Shown: positions 45,723 to 58,012, counted from the first letter of the stretch. The stretch: 64,000 bases of DNA from Xiphophorus maculatus (GCF_002775205.1 NC_036464.1:29095008-29159007); one strand, 5' to 3'. Numbers and translations are program-made. The notes: generated by a model from the sequence alone, not told the origin.

Positions 45723-46199
45723 CAGCTCTACACCCTCAGCAGGTAACTGATGGGTGCGTGCGAGTTCGCCCAACCAGTCTACATGTGTTTTGTGGATTTG
45801 GAGAAGGCGTTCAACCGTGTCCTTTGGAGAGCCCTGCTGGGGGTTCTCCAGGAGTATGAGGTACTGATACGGACTGTCAGGTCCCTGTATGACCGGTGTC
45901 AGAGTCTGGTCTGCATTGCCAGCAGAAAGTCATGCTCATTTCCGCCTTTGTTACCGATTCTGTTCATTACTTTCATGGACGGAATTTCTAGGCTCAGCCA
46001 AGGTGATGAGGGGATCCATTTTGGTGGCCTTAGTATCGCATCTCTGCTTTTTGTGGATGGTGTGGTCCTATTGGCTTCATCAGGTTGTAATCTGCAACTC
46101 TCGCTGGAGCCAAGTGTGAAGCAGCCAGGATGAGGATCAGTGCCTCCAAATCTGAGGCCATGGTCTTGAGCTGGAAAAGGGTAGAGTGCCTTCTCCGGG

Positions 46200-46781
46200 T
46201 TGGGAGGGAGGGGTGTCCTGCCCCAAGTGGAGGAGTTTAAGTATCTGGGGATCTTGTTCATGAATGGGGGAAGAAGGGAGCGAGAGATCAACAGGCAGAT
46301 TGGCACAGCATCTGCCATGAAGTGGGCGCTGTACCGGTCCATCATGGTGAAGAGAGAGCTGAGTCAAAAAGTGAAGCTCTTGATTTACCAGTCGATCTAC
46401 GTTCCCGCTCTCATCTATGGTCATGAGTTTTGGGTCATGACCGAAAGAACGAGAACACGGAAACAAGTGGACGAAATGTTTTTTCTCCGTAGTGTGTCTG
46501 GGCTCTCCCTTAGAGATAGGGTGAGAAGCTCAGTCATCCAGGAGGGACTCAGAGTAGAGCTGCTGCTCCTTCACATCGAGAGGAGCCAGTTTAGGTGGTT
46601 GGGGCATCTGGTCAGGATGCCTCCTGGACGCCTCCCTGATGAGGTGTTCTGGGCACGTCCCACCGGGAGGAGGCCCCAGGGAAGACCCAGAACACGCTGG
46701 AGGTACTATGTTTCTCGACTGGCCTGGGAACGCCTTGGGATTCCCTCGGAAGTGTTGGAACAAGTGGCTGGGGAGAGGTAA
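46200..46781 (+). pseudogene. Rex3 RT C-terminal region
   Basis: Open frame of about 190 residues covering the RT thumb and C-terminal conserved region (EEFKYLGILFMNGGRREREI ... RSSVIQEGLRVELLLLHIER ... RWRYYVSRLAWERLG). It lacks the catalytic domain, which lies upstream in other frames. It represents a decayed retrotransposon rather than a gene. Confidence 0.8.
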
Positions 46782-48309
46782 GTCTGGGCCTCCCTTCTTA
46801 AGCTGCTAGCCTCGCGACCTGACCCCGGATAAAGCAGAAGAAAATGGATGGATGCATAGGAGTAACTTCCCAAAGGACTGGTGTGGACATGTCCCCACCA
46901 ACTTTTCCTTCTTTTTTTCTTTATGTGCCTGCATTTATGTGCAGACAGTAACTCGGCAACAGCTGAATGTTGTATTCAAAGCATTAACGGCTAGTTAATG
47001 CTTTCTAAAATGTAAAACATAAATGGCAAGTCCGCTCATTGATCTAGTGGATTGGACATCATGTGACTTACTGTGCATGGCAGTGTGCTACATGCGCACT
47101 GCCATGTACATTGAGTCAGGAATATTGGTGGTGTGGTACGGAGCCCACCAGGGGACATGGGGAAATTTTTTTCTTTTGCGTTACCTCGCAAAACTTTTGC
47201 ATTCCCTTGCAAAAGGTTTTATGTTCCCTCACAATACTGTACTGATAAGTTCATGCGGCATAATTGAATACTGTAAGCATTTCTTATGGTGGCCGCCGTA
47301 CTTTCTGCTTTAATATAAGGTTATGTAAGGTTTTTCCATGAATGTTAATATCCCGTTGTGAAATATTTGAAGTTTTATATCTTTTTCTTTAGGATAGAAA
47401 GGCACCAAAAACCTATGATATAAACAGTAACCTTCCGTAAGTAGGAAAGAAATAAAAATACATGCTAATTAGGACTATTTCTGAGTTATTATTGCGGGGT
47501 AATACGTCATCTTATAAGTGTTGGTTGTGTCTCTGTTGTGCTCGTTGTCTGAATGGTTTAAAGGGCCGTTTTCATGTTCAGTTCCATCTCAACCTTAACA
47601 GACATAAGCATGCAGTGAATAAATCGACTTTCAAACAGATTTTTGCACCAAACACTTAATAATGATAAACACATTATATTATTCTAAAACACGGCAAACT
47701 AATGGTGGTAGAGGGCCACACTGGGTTAACTCGGGGAATTTCATATGTCCATGTATTAACCAACTCCAAACCACTTCTTTGTTCTGTCACAATTATCGAG
47801 TTCTTCCATTTTGATTATCATACTCCAAACTTTGCAAGGACTGACCACCCTGCTCACCTGCTTCCTCATACACACAAAGCCAGCACGCCAATCACCTTCC
47901 CATTCACACTTGATGACAGTCACGCCCACATCGACACACCCACCACCCAAGTGTCAAAGTCGCATGCTCCTGTCATCTCAATAATTACTTATTTCATTCA
48001 TACACTGTGTTCCAAATTATTATGCAAATTGGATTTAAGTGTCATAAAGATTACATTTTTTGTTGTGCTATTAAATTTATAGATGGTATTGTGTGTCAGA
48101 AGTCTTTGAATCACTATAATTAATTTCAGAGAGCTGGTTGATTAGTTTGTCTGGTGAGCTCAATTAAAGGAAATCTACTTAAGAAGAATGTTCCACATTA
48201 TTAAGCAGGCCACAGGTTTCAAGCAATATGGGAAAGAGAAAGGATCTCTGCTGACGAAAATCATCAGATAAGTGTAGTGCCGTATGACAAGGTATGAAAA
48301 CATTAGATA

Positions 48310-49260
48310 TTTAACGAAAACTGAAGCGTTATCGTACTGTGAAGAGATTTGTGGCTGATTCAGAACAAAGATGGGTTTGTACAGATAAAGGCAGAATGAG
48401 GAAGGTTTCTGTTAGACAAATTCATCGGATTAAGAGAGCAGCTGTTAAAATGCCCTTACAAAGCAGGAAACAGTTATTTGAAGCTGCTGGTGCCTCTGGA
48501 ACCTCAAGGTGGAGGATCCTCTAGAGCAGGGGTGTCAAACTCCAGTCCTCAAGGGCCGCTGTCCTGCGGTTTTTAGATGTGCCACAGGTACGAAATGCTG
48601 GAAGGAAATGGTTTAATTACCTCCTCCTTGGGTAGATCAGTTCTCCACAGCCTTGCTAATGACCTAATTATTCTATTCAGGTGTGGTGCAGCAGAGGCAC
48701 ATCTAAAAGTTGCAGGACAGCGGCCCTTGAGGACTGGAGTTTGACACATGTGCTCTAGAGGCTTGCGGTGCATTAACCTACTATTGGGCCCCCTAACCAG
48801 AGCTCACAAGAAGAAATGGTCACAGTGGGCCCAGCCGATGACTGCTGTGCAACCCTGGATGGTCCAGATGGACGCAGTAGTGGATTGGTGGTGGATGGCC
48901 ACCACATCCCAACACGGCTGTGACGTCAGCAAGGAGGTGGTGGAGTCATGCTGTGGGCCAAAATCATGGGGAGAGAGAGAGCTGGTCGACCCCTACAGAG
49001 TCCCTGAAGGTGTGAAAATGACCTCTGCAAAGTATATGGACTTTCTGTCTGATCACTTTCTTTCATGGCTCAAAAAGAAGAGCCGTACCTTCTGTAGCAA
49101 AATCATCTTCATGCATGACAATGCACCATCCCATGCTGCAAGGAATACCACTGTGTCATTGGCTGCTATGGCATAAAAGGAGAGAAACTGCGACTTTAAT
49201 GGTGTGGTCACCATCCTCCTCTGACCTCTGACCTCAACCCTATTGAGAAGCTTTGGAGTT
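48310..49260 (+). pseudogene. Tc1/mariner transposase relic
   Basis: Pieces on the + strand: MKRFVADSEQRWVCTDKGRM with HTH-like KVSVRQIHRIKRAAVK, the MITE interruption, then EGVKMTSAKYMDFLSDHFLS and KIIFMHDNAPSHAARNT, where the FMHDNAPSH block holds the second catalytic Asp. A third-Glu region (LNPIEKLWSFLKQ-like) follows in another frame near 49230-49270. Several frameshifts and the MITE make it non-functional. Confidence 0.8.
48527..48752. mobile_element. hAT-type MITE, 226 bp
   Basis: Begins CAGGGGTGTCAAACTCCAGT and ends ACTGGAGTTTGACACATGTG. The inverted repeats cover about 30 bp including TCCTCAAGGGCC. A perfect 8-bp duplication CTCTAGAG lies at 48519-48526 and 48753-48760. It is inserted in the Tc1 transposase relic, so it is the innermost level of a three-layer nest. 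Confidence 0.93.
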
Positions 49261-50339
49261 TCCTCAAGCAGAAGATCTGAGGGTGGAATGCAGTTCATAT
49301 CAAAACAGCAGCTCTGGGAAGGTATTCTGACATCCTGTAAAAAAATTCAAGAAGAAACTCTCCACAAACTCACAAGTTCAATGGATGCAAGAATTGTGCA
49401 GGTGATATCAAAGTAGGAGTCCAATGTTAACATGTAACTCGGTCTGTTAAGATGTTTTTGACTGAAATAACTTTTGATTTTAGTACATGTGACCACTTAT
49501 AATGCTGCACATTCAAAGTATGACCATTTGCAGTTTTTTATAATGCATAAAATGTTTAGAAAATCTGCTGTGCATAATAATTTGGAACAGTGCATTTTGA
49601 GTTTTTTGTTTTTGAAAAATATACTATTCTTATGGGGAGCTTTGTTCAGTAAAATTTGATTTAACTATTTATAATAGTTCATGACTCGAAAACTATACAG
49701 ACCATCATGGGCATTGACCATGTAAGAAAAAAATGAGAAAAATATCATTTGCATAATAATTTGGAACAAAGTGTATGGCTCCTACAGAGCCTCAGTGAAA
49801 ACGTGTTTGTTATTATTAACTCTTTGGTGCAAAACACTGATTGAAAATCAAATTTTTACTGCATGTTTATGTCTGTTAAGGCTAGGGTAGGGTAAATAGA
49901 ACAGCACTGAAAGCAGCCCTTTAAACCATTGAGACTATGAACACAACAGAGACACAATTAAACTGTCAGATGACTTTTTGCCCCTCAATAATAACTCAGA
50001 AATAGTCCAAATAGTTTGGATGTATTTTTATTTCTTTCCTACTTATGGAAATGTTCTGTTTATATCATAGGTTTGTGGTGCCTTTCTATACTAAAGAAAA
50101 AGATATAAAATGTCAGATATTTCACAAAGAGATATTAGCATACACGGAAAACCTTACATAACCTTGTATTAAGGCAGAAAGTACGGTGGGACACTGTAAG
50201 AAAGGCTTACAGTATTCAATAATGCCGCATCAGTAGATTATTGCGAGGGAACTCAAAACCTTTTGGGAATGGACGCAAAAGTATTGCGAGGAAATGCAAA
50301 AGAAAAAAAAATTCCCACGTCCACTGGAGGGCTCCGTAG

Positions 50340-51635
50340 TGTGGAAATGACACAATCAATAAAAGAATCTGAAAAAGGGATGAATAGTTTTGATATTAAT
50401 TGTCAAGACTATGACAGCAAGATGACAAGGTCCAAAGGGATCACATTTCACAGGTTTAATTAAAAAAAATATATAAAGAAAGTGGGAAATAGGTTAGCTA
50501 TGCTAGCTTAATCTTTATCACCTTAACGTGCTGTTGCTGCGCAGTTCAGAGTATTTCAGTTCAATTAACACAAAAATAAGGCGACCTACGTTTTCTGACA
50601 GATAATCAGGAGAGCAGGTGTTTAAGTTAGCTAATCAACTACCGTGAGTGTTCCTTAATAATGATCGCAAAATAAAAATCCAAAAACATAAATCTGCAAC
50701 GGACAGAATGTTCTGTTTGGTGGGTTTACTTTTTTGTGTGGGAAGTGTTTTTTAGTTTTGATTCCTGATGCACTTGAACGTAATCTTTGCTCTGTGCTCC
50801 CAGGGCTGCTTATTGGTTGTCATGGCAACGTTAAGGTCGGTGACCTTAAGGTTAAGCTCACCGACTGAGAGAAAAACATAATACAACCACCCGTTTTTCT
50901 ACATTTTCCCAGAACAACATTGCATCATTTGTTTGTAGAACATGGCGATATTCAGAGCAATCATCAAAAAGGATGAAATATTTCATAAAGCACAGGAGCC
51001 AAAGTTCGTTAAATTTTACACCATGGCTCTTACAGCGACAATTAAATTAAATTATTGGGCAATATAAAAGAGAAATTTGCTTTGTTCTCTCTTGTATCAA
51101 AACAGAACTGACAGGAACCAAACTATTTATAGATTTATATGCAGTGAGAAAATATATTCTACATGTCCAAACATCAGCATCTAAGCTTTAGGCCACATTT
51201 TATAGAATACAGTGATATTGATGGTCACTCTACTCACTAACTGATCCAACCAGACCCAAATATTTTTTTTCGCCTCTTTATTATTTGCCATGTTAAAGCA
51301 AATATATTCATCAAATACAGACTCATTCCATTAATTAGAATATGACTGAAAAGTTTCTTTGTTTGTAATTGCATCACCAAGTGAAAGACATTATATAGAT
51401 TGATTAGATTACGTCCATTTTATCATACTTATATTTCGTAGTATGTTTAATACCTGCTAAAAAGTTATATTTGAAAATTACTATTAATCTGACAAGCCTG
51501 ATCAGGACATGTATCCTAATTTATTGAATAAGATTGTAAGATATTCACATGTAAGTTTTGGCATTATTCTTAGCACTAAAAAAGAGCACCCCTCCTTCCC
51601 CCGCTCCTTCTCATCCCCACCAACTTTCAACACAA
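50340..51635. other. Intergenic stretch
   Basis: AT-rich sequence without a supported gene. A short symmetric stretch near 50834-50866 (AAGGTCGGTGACCTTAAGG) is the only local structure noticed. Confidence 0.35.
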
Positions 51636-51639
51636 AGTT

Positions 51640-52760
51640 ACACCTTTGGATGGATGGATGGATGGATGGATGGATGGATGGAAAATAAAAAATTCCATCG
51701 TTTCTACAGTATCGCACCAATTACATAAACCAGCAAGATGTTTCCCCATCTTAAAAAGAGTTCCATTTAAAAAACTGTGACTGGTTCTTATTCTATTTAT
51801 AATTACTTCCTCCCTCCTGTTTATTCCTCTAATCCTTACAACATCAACTGTATTTTGTATCCTATATAAATGCCTGCCATTTATTTTACTATCCCACCTA
51901 ATTTTCCGTAACGTCTTACTTTCTTTCCAAACTATACTTTTCCCTTCAGATTTAGATAACTTTATTGGTATAACAATATCTTCTTTTTTAACTGCCTCCT
52001 TAGCCAACCTATCTGCTCTTTCATTACCCAAAATACCTACATGAGCAGGAGTCCAAAATAATATTACATTTTTGTTTTGTTCACACAATCTATGATTAAC
52101 AGCCATAACCTTTTCAATACTCAACAGTGCAGATAATGAATCACTACAAACTATTATTTTATTTATATTAGTATCCTCCACCCATTCTTAAGCTAATAAT
52201 ACAGCACATAATTCTGCTGCATATATACTCAGATAATTAGATGTTCTTTTTGAAATATTAATCTTTAATTCAGGAATCACTACTGCTATACTGGTTGCTT
52301 CATTTTTTGGGTCTTTTGAGCTATCAGTATAAATTTGCAAATAATCATTATATTTATTCTGGATTTGATTATAAAATTCTTGGCAAATATCTGTAACATT
52401 ATTTGATAATGATCTGTCTATATTAATATAGTTACAAGTCCATGTAGGTCTCAAAGGCCACACAATACTTTTGGACTAAATTCTCTGTTATATACATTAA
52501 ATGTTTTGCTCTGTCATCCCCAACCCACCCAAAACTATTAATTTGCTCCTTTCCTCTTCCCCAAAAATTTTCTAATACTTTCTTAACTGGATGATCTTCA
52601 TTATGTCCTTTTAAATGTATCCAATAATTAACCATTATCTGTTGTCTTATGATACATAATGGCATTTCTCTTGATTCTGTAAAGCACATACTGGAGTTGA
52701 TTTAACTGCCCCTAATCTTGGGTAGGCTGAACGTGTCCTCCCATTAAAACTCCCAGCTAA
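51640..52760 (-). mobile_element. I-clade (Nimb-like) LINE 3' part with RNase H
   Basis: Sense is the - strand. It begins near PRLGAVKSTPVCAL (52715), continues YWIHLKGHNEDHPVKKVLEN, then an RNase H domain: IYTDSSKDPKNEA (Asp), SIYAAELCAVLLA (Glu), IIVCSDSLSALLSIEK (Asp), HVGILGNERADRLAKEAV (His/Asp). After it comes MGKHLAGLCNWCDTVETMEF, a C-terminal Zn-knuckle-like region. The 3' end is a CCATCCATCC tetranucleotide tail (51649-51681). Frameshift near 52690 and a stop near 52190. RNase H inside a LINE ORF2 is the mark of the I group. Confidence 0.82.
51649..51681. repeat. (GGAT)n microsatellite at the LINE tail
   Basis: Eight GGAT units on the + strand. In the sense of the I-clade LINE it forms the 3' tail, as expected for LINEs that end in short tandem repeats. 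Confidence 0.9.
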
Positions 52761-52769
52761 CAGAGCAGC

Positions 52770-53828
52770 CTGGTTTATGCGGGGCTGTGGGTGAGGCCGC
52801 CCGCCTGCCACTTCTCTGCAGACCTCAGGATTGGTTGCGCGGAGCTCCTCATCACTGACGATCATGGAGGATTATTAGCCGTGCCGAGCGTTTCATACTT
52901 CTAAGGTAAGCTAAAAAAGACGTTATCTCTGACTTTTTATGAAGGTCTTGGTCTGGCGAGGCAGCGAAACGTAGTCTCGGTGAAGCGGAAAGGTTCGCCT
53001 TAACAAGCCAGAGAAGTTGTCAACTTTTTGAAAGCAGCTGGGAGTAATTCCAGCAGTGATGGCGAGTCAGTGGGGCTTGTTTATTTCAGACTGAAAAACT
53101 CTGAGGTCACTTTTAGACAGTTAAAGAAACCTTTAGAGTTATCTAGCTTGTCGTTGCTTTTATCGCACATAAATATTGTCTGCATAAAGATTACGGTCCT
53201 ATTTAAACTCCATGATTGTTCGGAACGACGTGGCTGGACTAAGGCATGTGTTTTGAATTGCCATGTAAGCGTCAGACTCGGCTGCAGTGTTTTGACATTT
53301 TATCGTTCTGGTTGGTGTATATATATTAAAAACCGCCCGTGGGATAAATCGCCTTGGAATGCTTTAAAATGTAATACATGAAAGTTGCATTGTTTGTCCA
53401 CAATCTCCGAGACAAAATGCTCCTTTAGCTGTGAAAATCGTTCTGCAATCATGTCCAGTTCTGTAATCATGAAATTTATGAAGTTGCTTAGCAATCATCA
53501 CATGCTAAGACATTATTAATGGATGCAGCACAATGATTGCTCATCAGCTGCTCACAGCATTGCATAAAAAGTAGGTTATAAAATACTTAAATGAGCTTTT
53601 CTTGAGTCTGTAGTTTGATTTCTGCATTTGGGTCAGCGCCCCCTACTTTGCAGAACATTTGTTCCACTCAGTGATTTGCACTGAGGTTCAAGACTGGTGA
53701 GACACAGACTCGATGTACAAATCCTACATAGAAGGTGTAGCTTTATTTTGACCTTAACTAATTAAATATTTTAATTATGCTTTAATCAATTCAACAATGG
53801 AAAGAAACACAAAACAATATTTAATATA
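52770..53828. other. Intergenic stretch
   Basis: No recognisable element. An open frame at 53028-53381 has no domain that I recognise and no splice context, so I do not call it a gene. GC content rises slightly around 52760-53000. Confidence 0.35.
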
Positions 53829-54012
53829 AAGGCAAGGCAACTTTATTTATATAGCACCTTTCAGCCAAAGACAATTCAAAGTGCTTGTACAAAAAAGCTA
53901 AAAACAACATACAAGAAGATAATAATAATAAAATTAAATTAAAAATCAAACGAATTAAAAATAAACAAAATAAACATTACAATTTTGAATATAGTTTTCA
54001 AAAAACAATAAT

Positions 54013-56678
54013 TTAAGAATAGGCAACGTCAAATAAGAAGGTTTTTAACCTTGTTTTAAATAAACTCAAGGTAGGGGCAGTCTTGCAGTGAGCAGGAAGC
54101 TTATTCCAGAGTGTTGGAGCATAAAAACTAAAAGCTGCTTCACCATGTTTAGTTCTGACTCTCGGAATAGTTAGAAGGTTTGATTCTGATGATCTTAAAG
54201 GTCTGAGTGGTATATAGGGTTGAAGAAGATCAGAAATGTAGTCTGGGTTTCTATTATGAAGTGCTTTGTAAACCATTAAGGAGATTTTAAATTCTATTCT
54301 TTGAGCAACAGGCAGCCAGTGCAGGGATCTTAGAACTGGACTGATATGTTGATCTCTTTTTGTTTTAGTTAGGACTCTTGCAGCAGCATTCTGGAGAAGC
54401 TGGAGCTGTCTTATTGCTTTTTTGATAATCCAGTAAAAGTTCCATTGCAGTAATCGAGTCTACTAAAAACAAAGCCATGAACTAATTTTTCAGAGTCTTG
54501 TGGGGACATGAGTCGTGTAATATTAGCAATATTTTTTTAGATGGTAGTTTGATGTTTTTATGATAGATTTGATGTGGTTATTAAAGTTCAGATCAGGATC
54601 CATGATCACCCCCAGATTCTTAGCTTCATCAGAGCATTTTAATCCTGTGGACTGAAGGTGGGTGATTATATTTAATCTATGCTATTTTGGTCCAAGCACT
54701 AATATTTCAGTTTTATTTTTATTTAGTTGGAGAAAATTTTGGCCCATCCAGACATTAATCTGCTCAATACATTTAGTGAGTATTTGAACCTGACTGTAAT
54801 CTCCTGGAGAAAGACTGATGTATAGCTGTGTGCCATCGGCATAATTGTGGTATTCTATCTTATTATTTCGTATAATTTCAATTAATGGAAGCATATAGAT
54901 ATTAAAAAGAAGCAGCCCCAGAATGGAACCTTGGGGAACTCCATATGTAATTTTATTCAGTTTGGATTTAAAATTGCCTATGGACACACAAAAGATTCTA
55001 TTGGACAAGTAAGATTTAAGCCAGCTGAGTACTGTACCAGAAATGCCAACCCAATTTTGTAACCGGGATAATAAAATATCATGATCGACTGTGTCGAATG
55101 CAGCACTCAATTCAAGCAAAACTAATATTGACATTTTATTATGGTCAGTGTTTAGACGGAGGTCATTGACTATTTTCACAAGAGAAGTTTCAGTGCTGTG
55201 ATGTTGACGGAAACCTGACTGATGGACATCAAAACAGTTGTTCAGGGCCAGAAAGCCATTTATCTGCTGAAAAACAATTTTTTCTAGTATTTTAGACAAA
55301 AATGGTAAGTTTGATATTGGTCGATAATTGCTTAAAATTGATGAGTCTAGATTATGCTTTTTGAGAAGTGGTTTAACTACCACAGTCTTTAGAGCCTGAG
55401 GAAAGACTCCAGAGGAGAGTGACTTGTTAATTATTTGTTAAAGGTCCGGAGCCAAAACCTCTGAGACCTTTAAGGATAAACTGGTGGGTATGATGTCAAG
55501 GGAACAGGTGGATGATTTCATACGATGTAAAGTGTAACTCAAATCCTTATGAGTGATCAGGTTAAAGTGAGTCATCATAGGTAAATTCTGTTTAGGGGAA
55601 AACATAGTTAATTGTTTCCAAACAGCAGACACAGAGGAGTTTATTGTTTCCCTTATTTTCACAGTTTTATTTATAAAAATGGTGACAAATTTGTCACAGG
55701 CCTCAGAGGAGAAAAATTCACGGTTAACAGAAGAAGGTGGAGTTGTTGATAGAGGTAGAAATGACATTTGAAAAAAAACTCTGTCTTGCATTTCTTAGTT
55801 CAGAATTAAACATTTTGAGTTTATCTTTGTAGATATTTAAATGGGTTTGTAGTTTTACGCCACCGACGTTCTGCTCTCTGGCACACTTTTTCCCTATTCT
55901 AACCGACTCAAAATTTCTCCAAGGTGGTTTACATTTCCCAGATATTACTTTTGTAGTAACAGGAGCAATGGTGTCAATAACCTTCTCAATTTTAAAAATA
56001 AAATTGTCTATTAGATCACTCAAAGATGCGCAGGAGTGTATAGCAGTTGAAGAAAAAGCCTGAATATATTGATCCGCAGTAGTTTCCGTAATGCATCTTA
56101 TTGAAAGTACTTGTGTATAGTTGTCTTTTTGTGCAGGGAGAAAGCTGTCCCAAAAAATACAAAAGTGATCTGAAAATGTTACATCAAGCACTACAATTTT
56201 AGATATAATGAGCCCTTTAGAAATAATAAGGTCCAAAGTGTGTCTATGATTATGTGTGGGTTCCAAGATATGTTGGATCAGTCCGCAGTTATTCAGGATC
56301 TGGCATAGCTCTTTACTGCCTCGATCCAGTGGATTGTCGATATGAAAATTAAAATCACCAACAATAAGAACAAAATCCACCAAAATTAGGGACAATAGTT
56401 CAGTGAAATCATCAAAGAAGTTTGCACAGAGTTTCGGAGGTCTGTATATTATTCAGCAGCAAGATACGAGTGTACGAGTTTAGTTGCAAGGCAACATATT
56501 CAAAAGATAAAAAGTTTACATAGGATATCTGCTTACAAGTAAAGGCAGAATTATACAAAACTGCAACTCCACCTCCTCTTTTGTCGGTTCTGGTCTGGCT
56601 TATAAAGCTAAAATTTGGAGGACATGATTCAATAAGAATAGATGAGCTGTTATTTTGATTCAGCCAAGTTTCGGTCAA
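54013..56678 (-). pseudogene. L2-type LINE ORF2: endonuclease and reverse transcriptase
   Basis: Endonuclease pieces: MTETWLNQNNSSS, DKRGGGVAVLYNS, and in the next frame IVGDFNFHIDNPLDRGSKEL and VTFSDHFCIFWDS. RT: YRPISNLPFLSKILEKIVFQ, HQSGFRQHHSTETSLVKIVN, AAFDTVDHDILLSRL, VPQGSILGLLLFNIYMLPL, YADGTQLYISL. C-terminal: MVYKALHNRNPDYISDLLQP and AFSFYAPTLWNKLP. Frameshifts near 56410, 55770, 55430 and 54500 break it into five or so open pieces. Confidence 0.88.
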
Positions 56679-56821
56679 TAATAAAGTCTTGAATTAAAAA
56701 TTATTTTCCTGCCGAGGATCTGATATTTAATAAAGCTAATTTTAATATGCAGCATGAAGCTTTCAGATTTCTGTTTGGTTTCAACATTGGTTGAAGTGGA
56801 ATAGATACTAAATTTTGCAAT

Positions 56822-58012
56822 CTAGAGACTTTTTTTGTCTCTGTGTGATTTTACTAATTTTTGTCTGTTATTTATCAAAACTGGTATTATTGAGGGTTCC
56901 TCAAAAGTAGAAGTTGATTTCACTGTGTTGAAGTCAGGAGGATGAATCTCACCAACTTGTATATTTCTTGCAGCATTATTCTGTAATCCCTCATTTCTAT
57001 GAGGGATTACAGAAGAGGAGGTATTCCTAAAAACAGGCTGTGTTGATGCACATAGTCGATTTTGATAGCTTAAAGTCATGGAAATACAGTAACGCAAATT
57101 AGTTTTTAGTATCCTGCTACCATTGTTGTTGAGATGAACTCCATCCCTTGTAAAGAGGTACTCATGATCCCAGAATAAGTTAAAATTATCAATAAAAAAA
57201 AAAATATCCAGAGTTTTACATGTAAATTGCAACCAGGTATGTAAGCTGAGGATTCTGCTAAAATGTCCAGAGCCACGACCTAAAGTGGGAATGGGCCCAG
57301 AAATAAAAACAGTTTGATCACAAGTCTCTAAAAAACCCAAAAGTTTCCTAAAATCATCTTTAGTTTTTTCTGATTGTTGCAGGAGTGTATCATTAGTTGC
57401 AACATGAAGAACAATCCTTTTTATAGAGGAGGGCAAGGATGGGTATATTTCCTGGAGTTTATTTAGGATGATCAAAGCTGTGGCACCGGATATACAGTGA
57501 GTAATTGCATTAAAATATCGTACTTTCCTGATTATGGAATCACTGATGATCAGCGTTGCGGGTGGAAACAGTGGTCTGGGAGATTTTCCCTCATCGTGGT
57601 GGTTGTGAGCGTCAGGAAGGACCAAAACCTCCTCTCTCAAACGACGAGAACACGAATCTCCATCCGGGATTATCTTCTGCGGACTATTAGCCATTCGTGG
57701 GGTAGAACCGGTTGTTTTCGCAGGAGGAGCGGGGTTCTTTTCGCAGTTTCGTTTTACGGCTTCGCTCACCAACTTGTGGCGTGAAGATGAAGCTGGCCCC
57801 CGAATCAATTGTCGATTCTGATTATCCAGAGGAGATAGGTCAGTTGCAGGTAGAATTCCATCTGAAGAGGAGAGCGGTGCCGGCCCAGATGAGATTGAGG
57901 CTGCAGCAGAGAAATCACTTCTCTTTCCTAGGGACATATGACCAAAAATGACATCAGTCTGCTCCTGCAGGCCTGATTTGGGAGTTTTTGCAGATTCTTT
58001 ATTTGCAAACAT
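56822..58012 (-). CDS. L2-type LINE ORF1 protein with SGNH hydrolase domain (396 aa)
   Basis: Single open frame starting MFANKESAKTPKSG. The N-terminal 150 residues are low-complexity and basic (nucleic-acid-binding type). From about residue 150: TLIISDSIIRKVRYF (block I, GDS changed to SDS), IVLHVATNDTLLQQ (block III, normally GTND), FISGPIPTLG, and FTRDGVHLNNNG (block V, Asp and His retained). ORF1 proteins of CR1/L2 LINEs such as zebrafish ZfL2 carry such an esterase domain. The open frame may be residual rather than under selection. Confidence 0.75.
   Translation of the reverse strand: MFANKESAKTPKSGLQEQTDVIFGHMSLGKRSDFSAAASISSGPAPLSSSDGILPATDLSPLDNQNRQLIRGPASSSRHKLVSEAVKRNCEKNPAPPAKTTGSTPRMANSPQKIIPDGDSCSRRLREEVLVLPDAHNHHDEGKSPRPLFPPATLIISDSIIRKVRYFNAITHCISGATALIILNKLQEIYPSLPSSIKRIVLHVATNDTLLQQSEKTKDDFRKLLGFLETCDQTVFISGPIPTLGRGSGHFSRILSLHTWLQFTCKTLDIFFFIDNFNLFWDHEYLFTRDGVHLNNNGSRILKTNLRYCISMTLSYQNRLCASTQPVFRNTSSSVIPHRNEGLQNNAARNIQVGEIHPPDFNTVKSTSTFEEPSIIPVLINNRQKLVKSHRDKKSL

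Larger units (their letters stand above)
44300..46860 (+). mobile_element. Rex3-type (RTE) LINE, interrupted by a solo LTR
   Basis: Linker and RT sequence on the + strand: YRRAKRHAARVVAEAKTWAW, KFGEAMEKDF, FWCTIRHLRRGKQY. After the LTR: VYMCFVDLEKAFNRVLW, LFITFMDGISRLSQGDEGIH, then FVDG in place of FADD. C-terminal: VEEFKYLGILF, LRDRVRSSVIQE, HIERSQFRWLGHLVRMPPGR, GRRPQGRPRTRW. The 3' end is GATAAAGCAGAAGAAAATGG plus ATGGATG, the GATG-type tail typical of Rex3. 5'-truncated, with stops and frameshifts. Confidence 0.85.
48003..49773 (+). mobile_element. Tc1/mariner transposon inside the foldback element
   Basis: TA flanks (48001-48002, 49774-49775). Termini CACTGTGTTCCAAATTATTA and the inverse. 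Inner repeats (TGTTCCACATTATTAAGCA near 48190; TGCATAATAATTTGGAACAG near 49573) give an IR/DR layout. About 1.54 kb when the nested MITE is removed. The transposase is decayed. Confidence 0.9.
47139..50336. mobile_element. Foldback element with about 540-bp terminal inverted repeats
   Basis: The left arm (about 47139-47690) starts CGGAGCCCACCAGGGGACAT. The right arm (about 49795-50336) is its reverse complement with about 10-20% divergence, ending GGAGGGCTCCG. TA lies outside both ends (47137-47138, 50337-50338). Matching landmarks in both arms: CTCGCAA, CATGCGGCATAAT/GCCGC, TTGTGAAATA, CTATGATATAAACA, GTGTCTCTGTTGTG. Without the Tc1 inside, the element is about 1.4 kb with a small spacer and no transposase. 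The superfamily is not determined; TA duplication plus long arms would fit several. Confidence 0.85.

Noticed and set aside
53028..53381. 117-codon open frame
   Set aside because: No domain, no splice context and no conserved neighbour; insufficient for a gene call.
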